Notes under the pieces: generated by a model
Databases searched by the model: none
Told to the model about the DNA's origin: nothing
Seen by the model: only the letters and a program-made list of their open reading frames with translations
Made by a program: the position numbers and the translations under genes
In this document: positions 27,396 to 36,139 of the stretch, piece after piece
Position numbering within the stretch: position 1 is the first letter of the stretch
How the letters are laid out: the number at the start of each line of letters is the position of its first letter
Assembly: GCA_014116815.1 (NCBI GenBank)
Contig: JACGYV010000007.1
Coordinates: forward strand, 14,744 to 78,743
Direction of reading: 5' to 3'
DNA length: 64,000 nucleotides
Origin: Holosporaceae bacterium 'Namur'
GTDB lineage: Bacteria; Pseudomonadota; Alphaproteobacteria; Rickettsiales; Midichloriaceae

Positions 27396-28604
27396 ATGTT
27401 TAAAAAAATTAAAGAAAAATTTCTTCATAAGAATTTTGCAGGCCGAAATTATGTGCATATGAATCTTGATAGCTCCTATATATATGCGCTTAATAAGCCG
27501 GTATGGATGGATAGGGAATACCGGATTTTTGCAAGTGAAGCCTATATGAAAAATGTGATTGCCCACCGCTCAATTACAATGATTGCACAAAGTGCGGCGA
27601 GTGTCCCGTTTAAATTATATCTAACAAATGAAACCGGGAAGGTGCCGATAGAGAAGCACCCGATTTTAGATTTGCTTAACAACCCTAACCCTGTAATGAG
27701 TGGTAAAGAGCTAATGGAGTCAATCTACGCTTACAGATTGATAAACGGTAATGCCTATTTGCTGGCAATCGGCTCCGAACGGGGAGGGATTGAAGAACTG
27801 GTCTCCTTAAGGCCGGATAGAGTAACTGTAATTGCCGGACATAATTTTATGCCTTCAGGTTATAGGTATACCGTCGGTAGTAAATCGGTAGATTATAACG
27901 TTGATCCGATTACGGGGTATTCTTCGCTCTTACATATAAAAAACTTTCATCCTCTTTCGGATTGGTACGGCTTATCCTCAATTGAATCCGCCGCCTATAG
28001 TATTGACCAGCACAACCAGGCAGGAGCATGGAATCAGGCGCTGCTGCAAAACGGAGCGAGACCGAGCGGAGCAATAACGGTCAAAAATAGTGAAGGTAAT
28101 CCGGCTAACTTGAGTGAAGAGCAGTTTAACCGCCTGAAAAATATGGTTGATGAGAATTTTACGGGAGCAAATAATGCAGGAAGACCGCTAATTCTGGAAG
28201 GTGGCTTGGAATGGAAAGAAATGAGCATGTCACCTAAAGATATGGATTTTATAGAATCTAAGCACAGTTCCGCGCGCGATATAGCACTTGCTTTCGGGAT
28301 GCCGCCGCAACTGCTCGGAATTCCGGGGGATAACACTTACAGCAACCTTGTGGAAGCAAGGCTTGCGCTATGGGAGCAAACTATTATTCCGCTTATTTCC
28401 AATATTTGCGAACATTTAAGCAGTTGGTTCGGAGCGGTTTACGGTAGAGAATATATGGTAACCTATGATACCGATAGCATAAGTGCACTAGCTTTAAGAC
28501 GCGAGTCAATTTGGGAAAGGGTACAAAACGCAAGCTTCATGACCATAAACGAAAAGCGAGCAGCAGTCGGGCTTGCGCCTCTCAAAGAAGGAGATAAGCT
28601 ATAA
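27396..28604 (+). CDS. HK97-family phage/GTA portal protein
   Basis: Portal ring protein through which DNA enters and leaves the head (RcGTA gene 3 equivalent). I take ATG 27396 as the start, with AAAAGG at 27381-27386 as its ribosome site; a TTG at 27387 would only add three residues. Portal_HK97 signatures: SITMIAQSAASVPFKL, NPNPVMSGKELMESIYAYRLINGNAYL, LLHIKNFHPLSDWYGLS and SSARDIALAFGMPPQLLGIP. The product is about 402 aa, a normal GTA length. Neither terminase gene is present upstream; the adjoining gene is the CobT-like protein. It opens the GTA-like module. Confidence 0.92.
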   Translation: MFKKIKEKFLHKNFAGRNYVHMNLDSSYIYALNKPVWMDREYRIFASEAYMKNVIAHRSITMIAQSAASVPFKLYLTNETGKVPIEKHPILDLLNNPNPVMSGKELMESIYAYRLINGNAYLLAIGSERGGIEELVSLRPDRVTVIAGHNFMPSGYRYTVGSKSVDYNVDPITGYSSLLHIKNFHPLSDWYGLSSIESAAYSIDQHNQAGAWNQALLQNGARPSGAITVKNSEGNPANLSEEQFNRLKNMVDENFTGANNAGRPLILEGGLEWKEMSMSPKDMDFIESKHSSARDIALAFGMPPQLLGIPGDNTYSNLVEARLALWEQTIIPLISNICEHLSSWFGAVYGREYMVTYDTDSISALALRRESIWERVQNASFMTINEKRAAVGLAPLKEGDKL

Positions 28605-28620
28605 AAAAAGAAGTAGAAGG

Positions 28621-29049
28621 TTACGCTTTACTTGCGAGAGTTAAAATAAAATCCCATTCTTCTTTTTTGATCGGCATCACTGAAAGTCTGGATTGTTTAA
28701 GAAGCGGTAATTTGCTAAGCTCTTCGTATTGCTTAATCTCAGACAAAGAAACAGGACGAGCTAAGGGTTTGACATATTTCATATCAACTGCAACAAAGGT
28801 TTGTTTCTCGTCACCAGGATCAAGGTAATGCTCTCCTATTACTTCCATAATTCCTTGAATTGCAGGTTTATGGACAGAATGATAAAAGAAACATAAGTCA
28901 CCTTTTTTCATCATTTTTAGATTGTTTCTGGCTTGATAATTCCTAACCCCGTCCCATCGGGTGGTTTGATCTCTTTTTAAATTATCCCAGGAATAATCCC
29001 CGGGCTCACTTTTTGCTAACCAATAATTCAACTTGGAGTTCCTATGCAT
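28621..29049 (-). CDS. EVE-domain protein
   Basis: 142 aa consisting of one EVE domain, a PUA/YTH-related fold that recognises modified bases. Family residues: YWLAKSEPGDYSWDNL, WDGVRNYQARNNLK, GDLCFFYHS and VDMKYVKPLARPVSL. Close to the bacterial group related to thymocyte nuclear protein 1. Its substrate may be modified DNA or RNA in the cytoplasm. It is transcribed against the GTA-like genes and sits between the portal and the protease, with its start overlapping the upstream secreted-protein gene by 22 bases. The insertion has broken the usual portal-protease linkage. Confidence 0.9.
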   Translation of the reverse strand: MHRNSKLNYWLAKSEPGDYSWDNLKRDQTTRWDGVRNYQARNNLKMMKKGDLCFFYHSVHKPAIQGIMEVIGEHYLDPGDEKQTFVAVDMKYVKPLARPVSLSEIKQYEELSKLPLLKQSRLSVMPIKKEEWDFILTLASKA

Positions 29050-29351
29050 GTAATGTTTTTTATATTCTTTATTGATTCTACTAATTTTCCCTTTTCGTCA
29101 ACTTTTATTATATGGTCGCTATCCTTTATTCGGTATTCGCCGGGCTTGGCCGGTACATCGTTTATAGTAACCCTCGAGCCCGCAGTACAGCCGTGTACCC
29201 ACATTCTGCTATCATCCTGTAAAATTATTTCATTTGCAGGCTGAGGCCCCGCTACACTAAGAAAAGCAAGCATCTTAGGATCAGTAATTTCCTGATATAC
29301 TTTTGCAAATCCAAGTATTGGAAACAATAAAAAAATTATAAAAAAACGCAT
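29028..29351 (-). CDS. Secreted hypothetical protein, 107 aa
   Basis: No family recognised. The N-terminus MRFFIIFLLFPILGFA is a clear signal peptide (cleavage near residue 16), giving a small periplasmic protein of about 90 aa. It has a Cys pair (C54 in MWVHGCTAGS and one near the C-terminus in ITCIGT) that might form a disulfide. It overlaps the start of the EVE gene by 22 bases in a different frame. It is part of a two-gene minus-strand block inside the GTA-like module. Confidence 0.65.
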   Translation of the reverse strand: MRFFIIFLLFPILGFAKVYQEITDPKMLAFLSVAGPQPANEIILQDDSRMWVHGCTAGSRVTINDVPAKPGEYRIKDSDHIIKVDEKGKLVESIKNIKNITCIGTPS

Positions 29352-29380
29352 ATTAAAAATATTATTTGAGAACCCCTTAT

Positions 29381-29962
<582 letters not shown>

Positions 29963-30075
29963 TTTTTAACAAGGGATGCTATCTTATAACTTAGAAATAA
30001 AAAGAATTCAAGGCTAATGCCGAGAATAAATCACTATAACAATCAAATCTAATAATAACTAAATAAAGGAACTAT

Positions 30076-31266
30076 ATGAATATCGGAGAAATTACTCAAA
30101 AAGTTGATACTTTAGCTCACAACTGGGAGCAGTTTAAGGTGATAAATGAGAGAAAACTTGCTGAAGTTAATAAACACGGCACACCTGACCCGTTAACCGA
30201 GATGCACTTGAAGCGGTTAAATGACAGTATTGATCATTATCAAAAAAGCATAAATAAAATTGAAACCGCTCTCTCAAGACCGGCGGCTGAAGTGAAAGCT
30301 GAATATAATAATATTGATGAGCAGAACCACGGTAAGGCTTTTTGTAACTACTTAAGAAAAGGAATGGAGCATGATTTGATCAATATTGAGCAAAAACATG
30401 CAAAGCTTTCCGATAGAAACAGCGGCTATCTTATTACTAATAAAATGGCGGTAAAAATTGCTCAAGCATTAAGAGAACTTTCCCCTATCAGAAAACTTGC
30501 GAGCATTGCTGAAATTTCAAGCAGCAGCTTGGAAATAATTGAAGATAGAGCGGAAGCGAATGCCGGCTGGACGCAGGAAGCAGATAATATAGATAAATCT
30601 ACTCAGCTGAACTTATCTAAAAAAGTTATACCGGTGCATGAATTATATGCACAGCCTAAGCTCACTCAAAAACTTATTGATGATACCAGCATTGACCTTG
30701 AATCCTGGATGGCTAATAAGCTGATTGACATATTCGAGAGAAAAGAAAATGAAGCATTTTTAAGCGGAGACGGTGAAGGTAAACCAAAAGGCATGCTTAC
30801 CTATGGAGCAGGTAAAGAATGGGGTAAAATTGAGCAGATCCATTCTTCGGTTAACGGCAAGATTACTGCGGAAAGTATAGTGAAATTATTCTTTAGCTTA
30901 AAAAATGCCTATACAAATAATGCAAAATTTTTAATGAGTCGTGATGCAATGCAAAGCATAAGGACTTTTAAGGATCCGGTAAGCGGGATATATTTATGGC
31001 AGCCGGGTCTTGAGCATAAGGTACCTAATACTTTACTCGGAGCGGAAGTGGTTGAATCAGCGGATATGCCCAGCATGAAAGACGGTAGCTTATCAATTAT
31101 TTACGGTGATTTCAAGCACGCTTACCAAATAGTTGATAGGCAGGACATAAGAATTTTAAGGGATCCGTTTACCAATAAACCATTCGTTAAATTCTATACC
31201 ACTAAAAGAGTAGGGGGTGATGTAATTAACTTCGAAGCGCTTAAGATAATGAAGCTTAGTGCTTAA
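30076..31266 (+). CDS. HK97-family major capsid protein (GTA)
   Basis: RcGTA gene 5 equivalent. 396 aa. The first about 100 residues are a coiled-coil scaffolding (delta) region (INERKLAEVNKHG, HLKRLNDSIDHYQKSI), normally removed by the prohead protease. The mature fold follows, with SSSLEIIEDRAEANAGWTQE, KKVIPVHELYAQPKLTQKLI, the segment NEAFLSGDGEGKPKGML and the C-terminal GGDVINFEALKIMKL. All are typical of phage_capsid (PF05065) GTA members. It is separated from the protease by tRNA-Val and from the following connector gene by a 177-base spacer containing a hairpin and a CtrA-type box. Confidence 0.94.
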   Translation: MNIGEITQKVDTLAHNWEQFKVINERKLAEVNKHGTPDPLTEMHLKRLNDSIDHYQKSINKIETALSRPAAEVKAEYNNIDEQNHGKAFCNYLRKGMEHDLINIEQKHAKLSDRNSGYLITNKMAVKIAQALRELSPIRKLASIAEISSSSLEIIEDRAEANAGWTQEADNIDKSTQLNLSKKVIPVHELYAQPKLTQKLIDDTSIDLESWMANKLIDIFERKENEAFLSGDGEGKPKGMLTYGAGKEWGKIEQIHSSVNGKITAESIVKLFFSLKNAYTNNAKFLMSRDAMQSIRTFKDPVSGIYLWQPGLEHKVPNTLLGAEVVESADMPSMKDGSLSIIYGDFKHAYQIVDRQDIRILRDPFTNKPFVKFYTTKRVGGDVINFEALKIMKLSA

Positions 31267-31272
31267 TGAATT

Positions 31273-31296
31273 TAGGGAGATATTTTTATCTCCCTA
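31273..31296 (+). terminator. Hairpin after capsid gene, possible terminator
   Basis: TAGGGAGA (31273-31280) and TCTCCCTA (31289-31296) form a perfect 8-bp stem around TATTTTTA, six bases after the capsid stop codon. No T-run follows, so it could be an mRNA 3'-end stabiliser or a processing site rather than a strong terminator. It separates head from connector genes. Confidence 0.5.
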
Positions 31297-31404
31297 ACAT
31301 TTCCCTTCCCTCGCTAAAGCTTTAGGGGATGTAATCTAGTTGGAGGCATTATGTGTGTATTTGGTTTATATAAATGCGTCCGGCTAGCTCCTTAAAGTAT
31401 AATA

Positions 31405-31419
31405 TTAAGATAATATTAA
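31405..31419 (+). promoter_or_regulatory. CtrA-type box TTAA-N7-TTAA upstream of connector gene
   Basis: Perfect TTAAGATAATATTAA, 25 bases before the ATG of the head-tail connector gene and after the capsid hairpin. Together with the hairpin this suggests a new transcription start in the GTA-like block. Could be chance in this AT-rich spacer. Confidence 0.4.
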
Positions 31420-31443
31420 ATAATTAATTAATCCACTAAAATT

Positions 31444-31971
31444 ATGAAAAAATTTAAAGTAATGAGAAGGCTGAATAAAGAGCATGGGTTGGCACTTGAT
31501 ATGCCACAGGTTAAAAACTTTCTCAAGATAGAATATAATGATGATGACGATTTAATTAAAACAATGATAAATGCCGCGGTCGAAATGTGTGAAAACTATA
31601 CCGGACTTGCTTTAATTGATCAGGAATGGCTTATCCAATTCAGTGATATTGCAACCTATAAGATTGAATTGCCTATACGGCCTATAGAAAGCATAAAGCA
31701 AGTTGAGATAAGGTATCATGACGGCAGTAAAATAAAATATGGAGCCGAACACTACGGTTTGGATCAAAATTGTCTACTTCTTCACGTGACCCCGATTGCT
31801 GATCAAATTGATATAATATGTAAGTGCGGATACGGCAATTCATCTGCCGCAATCCCTGCTCATTTAAGCTCAATTTTACTTGAGCATGTCGCTCACCTGT
31901 ATGAGTCGCGCGGTACTAAAGTAAGTTTCGATATGAAAAGATATGACCCGTTTAAAAAATTAAAAATATAA
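31444..31971 (+). CDS. Head-tail connector protein (gp6-like, GTA)
   Basis: 175 aa, RcGTA gene 6-like adaptor that sits below the portal. The motif VKNFLKIEYNDDDDLIKTMINAAVEMCENYTGLALIDQ matches the phage gp6 head-tail connector family (LKxHLRVD...EDxLIxxLIxAA...CExxTG). The C-terminal half is less conserved. Starts could be ATG 31444, or the ATG at 31462; the conserved core begins around residue 20, so either is possible. It is followed after six bases by the head closure gene. Confidence 0.82.
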   Translation: MKKFKVMRRLNKEHGLALDMPQVKNFLKIEYNDDDDLIKTMINAAVEMCENYTGLALIDQEWLIQFSDIATYKIELPIRPIESIKQVEIRYHDGSKIKYGAEHYGLDQNCLLLHVTPIADQIDIICKCGYGNSSAAIPAHLSSILLEHVAHLYESRGTKVSFDMKRYDPFKKLKI

Positions 31972-31977
31972 ACAGCT

Positions 31978-32298
31978 ATGAACCCGAAATTTACTCAACT
32001 AAATAAAAGAATTACCTTTCAAATTTATAAATTAGCTCGTGATGACATGGACGGTAGTATTTATACATGGCATGACGGTATATCCGTCTGGGCGGCCGTA
32101 ACTCCTCAAAAGGGGAATGTTAAGCATAGGGCTCATGTAGATTTAAAAGAAGGACATTATAGCATAGTGATTCGCTACAACGAGAATATTACGGAAAATA
32201 TGCGGATAAAATTTAACCGACAAATATTCAAAATTGAAAAGATTATAAACCATAACCAAGCAGATATATTTCAAATCATCTATTGCAGAGAGGAATAA
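31978..32298 (+). CDS. Phage/GTA head closure protein
   Basis: 106 aa, resembling the SPP1 gp16/HK97 gp10 head-closure family (RcGTA gene 7). The typical elements are a short N-terminal strand (LNKRITFQIYKLARDDMDGS), then WHDGISVWAAVTPQKGN and the later IVIRYNENITENMRIKFNR, ending IFQIIYCRE. The VWAxVxP pattern is the best diagnostic. It lies tightly between connector and tail-completion genes (1- to 6-base gaps), as in GTA operons. Confidence 0.82.
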   Translation: MNPKFTQLNKRITFQIYKLARDDMDGSIYTWHDGISVWAAVTPQKGNVKHRAHVDLKEGHYSIVIRYNENITENMRIKFNRQIFKIEKIINHNQADIFQIIYCREE

Positions 32299-32299
32299 C

Positions 32300-32701
32300 A
32301 TGACATCTATAGTATCATTTAAAAAAGAATTAATCGGGGCGCTAAATAATCGTCAAAAATTATCCGGCAAAATATCAGGTGTATATTCAGGGCTAATTGA
32401 AGAAGTGAGCTTACCGGTAGTAAAATTCAGTAATCTGATAGTTGAGGATTGGTCGTCCGTCTCAAGTAACGGCAGGGTGTTTAACGTGAGCTTAGAAGTT
32501 ATGACACGTGATATAAGCAGCAAATCCTGTGTTGAAATTATTGACCTGATCGAAGATTATTTACCGACCTTAAATAATATTTTCCAAGACTTTGTTGTCT
32601 CAAGGATAAAAATTCTCGGTTCTAAAATAAACTTTATTAAAGCTGAAAGGCTTTGGTGCGGAGAAATTAAAGTAAAATTCTGGATAGAAACAATTCATTA
32701 A
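32300..32701 (+). CDS. DUF3168-type tail completion protein (GTA)
   Basis: 133 aa, position and pattern of RcGTA gene 8 (SPP1 gp17-like). The start FKKELIGALNNRQKLSGKISGVYSG and the strand PVVKFSNLIVEDWSS, followed by NVSLEVMTRD and CVEIIDLIEDYLP, match the DUF3168 order of an N-terminal helix then beta strands then helix. The C-terminal strand ends WCGEIKVKFWIE. Sequence similarity is moderate; neighbour order strengthens the call. Confidence 0.75.
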   Translation: MTSIVSFKKELIGALNNRQKLSGKISGVYSGLIEEVSLPVVKFSNLIVEDWSSVSSNGRVFNVSLEVMTRDISSKSCVEIIDLIEDYLPTLNNIFQDFVVSRIKILGSKINFIKAERLWCGEIKVKFWIETIH

Positions 32702-32705
32702 ATAT

Positions 32706-33107
32706 ATGACTGCACAAAATTTTGATAATTTAGCTTTTTATTTTGATATTAAAAATAAAAGCTACCAGATTAAAGGAGTAAAAATACATGACTTTAGTCT
32801 ACAAAGCGAATTTTTAAATGAAAACAGTATTTTGGATGCTAGTTGGAAAACCAAAGTTCCCGTCTCTTCTACAAATAGTTTAACTGTTTCTATGGGAGGA
32901 GAATATCATAAAAGTGAAGCCCAAAACCTACTGAAAAGCTTAGCTTTCAATAATAGTGAATTAGAGTGCAGGATATACCTGGACAGCGGACTGATAAGCG
33001 GAAATTTTTTAATTACTAAGTACGAAGTAACCGCAAAATTTGATTCATTCATTGAATTTGAACTGGGGCTGATTAGTTCCGGATTGATTAAACATATTAT
33101 TAACTAA
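32706..33107 (+). CDS. Tail tube-like protein (probable RcGTA gene 9 equivalent)
   Basis: 133 aa beta-rich protein. The order TVSMGGEYHKSEAQNLLKSL followed by ISGNFLITKYEVTAKFDSFI and a closing EFELGLISSGLI is like the TP901-1 major tail tube family (strand-rich, ending in 'xF.x.L.SSG.I'). It is shorter and divergent. It follows the tail completion gene by 4 bases, exactly where gene 9 stands in RcGTA. Assignment depends largely on position. Confidence 0.65.
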   Translation: MTAQNFDNLAFYFDIKNKSYQIKGVKIHDFSLQSEFLNENSILDASWKTKVPVSSTNSLTVSMGGEYHKSEAQNLLKSLAFNNSELECRIYLDSGLISGNFLITKYEVTAKFDSFIEFELGLISSGLIKHIIN

Positions 33108-33121
33108 TGAAATAAATACAT

Positions 33122-33349
33122 ATGCAAAACGTTCAAGAAAATTATTTTAGAAATATAATCAGTAAAAAGAAAGCGTTTAAAGGAGACAAGGAAATTGAAC
33201 ATAATATGCAGGAAGTTGCCCTCAGAATAGAAATAAAAATAGCCCATTTGAGGTCGGAATTGCTTAAATGGTTTATCGGAGTTTCGCTTATTCAAACTTC
33301 CACCTTTATAGCAACTATCGGAGCGGCTTTACAGTTTTTCCTTAAATAA
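33122..33349 (+). CDS. Small coiled-coil membrane protein (DUF1640-like)
   Basis: 75 aa. A charged helix (about 1-48, Lys/Glu-rich with MQEVALRIEIKIAHLRSELLKW) leads into one transmembrane segment (FIGVSLIQTSTFIATIGAAL, about 51-70). The layout, coiled coil followed by KW-(hydrophobic) and a single helix, resembles prokaryotic DUF1640/CCDC90-like proteins, which are often near phage genes. Could be a holin-like or accessory membrane protein of the GTA cluster, but this is a guess. Confidence 0.5.
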   Translation: MQNVQENYFRNIISKKKAFKGDKEIEHNMQEVALRIEIKIAHLRSELLKWFIGVSLIQTSTFIATIGAALQFFLK

Positions 33350-33398
33350 TAAATATTATATGCTAGAATTAAATATAATGGGGAAAAGGGAGTAATAT

Positions 33399-34094
33399 AT
33401 GGTAAATTCTAAAGAAGAGTTTTATACTTTTTTTAAAAAACACGAGGAATTTAAAGAAAATAATGAAGACTATTTAAGCGAAATTAAAGATGCGCTTAAA
33501 AACGGATATCAACCTTTGCCGAATGCTAAATTAAGCGAATCACAAAGCGTTCTCTTAAATGAATTGTCACACTTTGTTGAGAAGAAGGTTAGTTTACTTG
33601 CCGATAAAGAATTGCTTGCAGATATAAAAATCAGCAATGGAATCAGCAATATCAGAAATGCTGCTTCCGCTCTCGAGCAATATAAAAGTGGGCTGTTAAA
33701 TCGTAACAGAAGTTTTAAAGATATGGTGATAGGAGGAGCGGAAAATATGGCTGAAGTTTCACTGCTTGAAAGTGCGACAACTTTTCTAGAACCGCATGAG
33801 TTGCATGGCGCGGTTAGAGAAGATCTACCAGCTTCTTCTGTAATAGGTAAAATTGAAGATTCCAAAAAGTTTAAAGAAGATCGGCAATTTTCAATGCACC
33901 ATCAGGAAAAAGTGATGGAGATGCAGAAAACCCAAGCAGCTCAGAATAAGAGTATTCAAGCGGATATAGCCTCACTCGGGCAGGAGTTCGGCGTACTGGA
34001 TGCAATGAGTAAAAGTATGAAGTTTTCGGATAATATTAAATCTCCTGATACTTCTCCCGATGTTTCACAAAAAACCCCCGATATTTCACTTTAA
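33399..34094 (+). CDS. Hypothetical protein in GTA tape-measure slot, 231 aa
   Basis: No family recognised. It has a strong ribosome site (GGGAG) just upstream of its ATG. The content is helical and charged, with heptad-like spacing (about 20-90 and 150-200) and no signal peptide or membrane span. The tail (about 215-231) contains SPDTSPDVSQKTPD, a Ser/Thr-Pro repeat. It sits where RcGTA encodes genes 10 to 11 (tail chaperone and tape measure), between the tail tube-like protein and DUF2460. I do not see tape-measure-like hydrophobic stretches here. Next to it is the Pro/Gln-repeat gene, possibly its partner. Confidence 0.55.
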   Translation: MVNSKEEFYTFFKKHEEFKENNEDYLSEIKDALKNGYQPLPNAKLSESQSVLLNELSHFVEKKVSLLADKELLADIKISNGISNIRNAASALEQYKSGLLNRNRSFKDMVIGGAENMAEVSLLESATTFLEPHELHGAVREDLPASSVIGKIEDSKKFKEDRQFSMHHQEKVMEMQKTQAAQNKSIQADIASLGQEFGVLDAMSKSMKFSDNIKSPDTSPDVSQKTPDISL

Positions 34095-34095
34095 G

Positions 34096-34110
34096 TTAAT
34101 ATTTTGTTAA
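34096..34110 (+). promoter_or_regulatory. CtrA-type box TTAA-N7-TTAA before Pro/Gln-repeat gene
   Basis: Perfect TTAATATTTTGTTAA, directly following the 33399-34094 gene and 50 bases upstream of the Pro/Gln-repeat gene ATG. The upstream ORF ends at 34094, so the box is intergenic. Confidence 0.4.
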
Positions 34111-34159
34111 CTATTTTCTGTTAAGATAAAATTATAATTTTTTATTTTGGCTAAAGTAT

Positions 34160-36109
34160 ATGAAAGAGATTTTTGAACAGAATTTAGATTTAGAAGCAAG
34201 AACTGCACGAATTTTAGGTGAATCTAAAAATGATCCGGCTATAGCTTTTAAAAATACTTTTGCCTATATGCAGGAAGTTGCGGATTCCGCTGAAAAATTT
34301 GCCGTCGTATTTTCAACTATGCGGGAACTTTATAAAAATATCCCAGCGCAAAATGTAAGCGAGCAGGTTGAAGCCGTGAGCAGTGTGTTGAATTTTGCGA
34401 ATAATTATAAGGGAGATAATAAAGGCATCGTCTTTGAGGAAGTAGATCAGTTTACTACCACTTTAAGTAAAAATATTACCGATAGAATAATACAAAAATT
34501 AGATGATTTTAAATCCGATCGATTGGATTATTCTTTAAAAGCTTTGATAGAAGAAACAAATGCTAAATTGGATAAAACGCCTGAAGAAGGTGGGGTTCAG
34601 CAATTATTTAAACCTACGTTTGAATTGACTGATGCTATAAAGAATATGGTAAAATCTGAGAAACCGGCGCCTGAGCAGGCAGCGCAACAACAGCAAGCTG
34701 ATCAACAAAGACGTGTGCCACCACAAAAACCTCTCCCGCCTACACCTGAGCAGGAAGCACAACAACAAGCTGAGCAGCAAAGACGTGTGCCACCACAAAA
34801 ACCTCTCCCGCCTACACCTGAGCAGGCAGCACAACAACAGCAAGCTGATCAACAAAGACGTGTGCCACCACAAAAACCTCTCCCGCCTATACCTGAACAG
34901 GCAACACAACAACAGCAAGCTGATCAACAAAAACGTATAGTACCGAACAAGCCTCTTCCATCGGCGCCTGAACAGGCAGTGCAAGATCAGCAACCGGGCT
35001 CTAATCAAGTAGACAAGATAGACCAAGCTCAAGAGCAAAATATTCAAAATCAAGATGCTCAAGCTCAGCAGGAAAATGACGGAAAACCTAAAAAACGCGG
35101 TTTTTTAAGTAGGTTCGGCGACGCACTTAAAGATGAATTTACTCCGTCTAATAAAACTATGATGATGATTTGGGCGGGGTTACTGATTGCAGCTATGCTG
35201 TTCTTCCCTCCCGCTGTTATGCCGTTAGTAATTTTCGGGGCAGCTGCCGCAGGAACGGTAGCAGCAAATAAGGCAGCTAAAGTATTTAATTCTCCGGTCG
35301 GACATTCCATCGCCAAGGCGGTTTCCGCTCCGATGGGTATGTTTGGTGATCTGGTGACCGGCCTTTTAAAGGGAACTGCGGCGCTCGGGGCTATTGTAGC
35401 TACTCCGTTTACCGATAAAACATTGGCTGAAAATGTGAAGGCCGCAACCGGTGCTCTCCCTGAACTGGGAAGTTTTACAAAAGCTGCGCTTGGGGGAGGA
35501 GTTACCTCGCCTAATAATTCGGGAAGTATGCAAAAAGCAAATACGGCTAATTCTAAAACTACCGACACTGCTAAGCGGAATGACGGTAAGGGACAGGAGT
35601 CTAAGAAGGAAGATAAAGAAGCTACAACTACGGCAGTTGAATGGAAGGGCGCTGCTAGCCCGTCCACTGATAAAAAGGTAATCTCTACGGAACAGGAGAA
35701 AAAAGTTCAGGCTGGCATAGTTGAAAGACATGAAAAAGTTTCATTAGGGCAGCATAGGCAACAGGAACAGCAGCCAATATCACCCCCTGTGCCGCCACGT
35801 CCGACACAAGCAGAACTAGAAGCGGCTAAAGCATCACCAGCAGCAGGACAGCAGCAGACACCACAGCCTGTGCCTGCACCACAACAGCAGCAAGCAATAG
35901 TCACAACACCTGAGGTAGGCCACAATAATCAGGGTAATGGCCTAAAAAATTTAAACATTCAAGACCAACAAGAAGTGCAAAAACTAGCTAGAAGTATGAG
36001 TAGCCCTGATCTTACTTCAAAATCACATAATGTTAACCATGAATCTCAACAAGAGAGGTTAAAAAGAAATGCTTCTGCATCTGATGTTAAAAAAGGAATG
36101 ACAATTTAA
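34160..36109 (+). CDS. Pro/Gln-repeat membrane protein, candidate host-interaction protein
   Basis: 649 aa, no family recognised. Residues 1-165 are helical. Residues 171-269 hold four tandem 24-25-aa repeats (PEQAAQQQQADQQ then RRVPPQKPLPPT). A hydrophobic stretch (about 333-370, WAGLLIAAMLFFPPAVMPLVIF) and a Gly/Ala-rich region follow. The C-terminal part contains ISPPVPPRPTQ and, near 611-616, RSMSSP. RVPPQKP and KPLPPTP fit the class I SH3-ligand pattern [RK]xxPxxP, PPVPPR fits class II, and RSMSSP fits the mode 1 14-3-3 pattern RSxSxP. It could be a secreted effector or a tail protein; the sequence alone cannot decide. Repeat codons are Q/P-biased. Confidence 0.7.
   Translation: MKEIFEQNLDLEARTARILGESKNDPAIAFKNTFAYMQEVADSAEKFAVVFSTMRELYKNIPAQNVSEQVEAVSSVLNFANNYKGDNKGIVFEEVDQFTTTLSKNITDRIIQKLDDFKSDRLDYSLKALIEETNAKLDKTPEEGGVQQLFKPTFELTDAIKNMVKSEKPAPEQAAQQQQADQQRRVPPQKPLPPTPEQEAQQQAEQQRRVPPQKPLPPTPEQAAQQQQADQQRRVPPQKPLPPIPEQATQQQQADQQKRIVPNKPLPSAPEQAVQDQQPGSNQVDKIDQAQEQNIQNQDAQAQQENDGKPKKRGFLSRFGDALKDEFTPSNKTMMMIWAGLLIAAMLFFPPAVMPLVIFGAAAAGTVAANKAAKVFNSPVGHSIAKAVSAPMGMFGDLVTGLLKGTAALGAIVATPFTDKTLAENVKAATGALPELGSFTKAALGGGVTSPNNSGSMQKANTANSKTTDTAKRNDGKGQESKKEDKEATTTAVEWKGAASPSTDKKVISTEQEKKVQAGIVERHEKVSLGQHRQQEQQPISPPVPPRPTQAELEAAKASPAAGQQQTPQPVPAPQQQQAIVTTPEVGHNNQGNGLKNLNIQDQQEVQKLARSMSSPDLTSKSHNVNHESQQERLKRNASASDVKKGMTI
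34670..34966 (+). repeat. Four tandem 72-75-bp repeats inside the Pro/Gln-repeat gene
   Basis: Units at 34670-34744, 34745-34816, 34817-34891 and 34892-34966, each beginning CCTGARCAGG and (in the first three) including GTGTGCCACCACAAAAACC. The second lacks one codon. The last is more diverged (CGTATAGTACCGAACAAGCC in place of the conserved block). A partial fifth unit follows. Units are in frame, encoding 25, 24, 25 and 25 residues. Their high identity suggests recent expansion and possible length polymorphism. Confidence 0.95.
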
Positions 36110-36139
36110 CAATTTATAAATTCTTCCCCACATATAAAA

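Noticed and set aside
34670-34966. Possible CRISPR array
   Set aside because: The units are contiguous, in-frame codon repeats with no unique spacers between them.
34604-35062. 152-aa Leu/Arg-rich ORF on the minus strand
   Set aside because: Antisense shadow of the in-frame Pro/Gln repeats; its periodic composition mirrors the repeat on the other strand.
35065-35667. 200-aa minus-strand ORF
   Set aside because: Antisense shadow of the Ala/Gly-rich part of the 649-aa protein; no start context and no motif.
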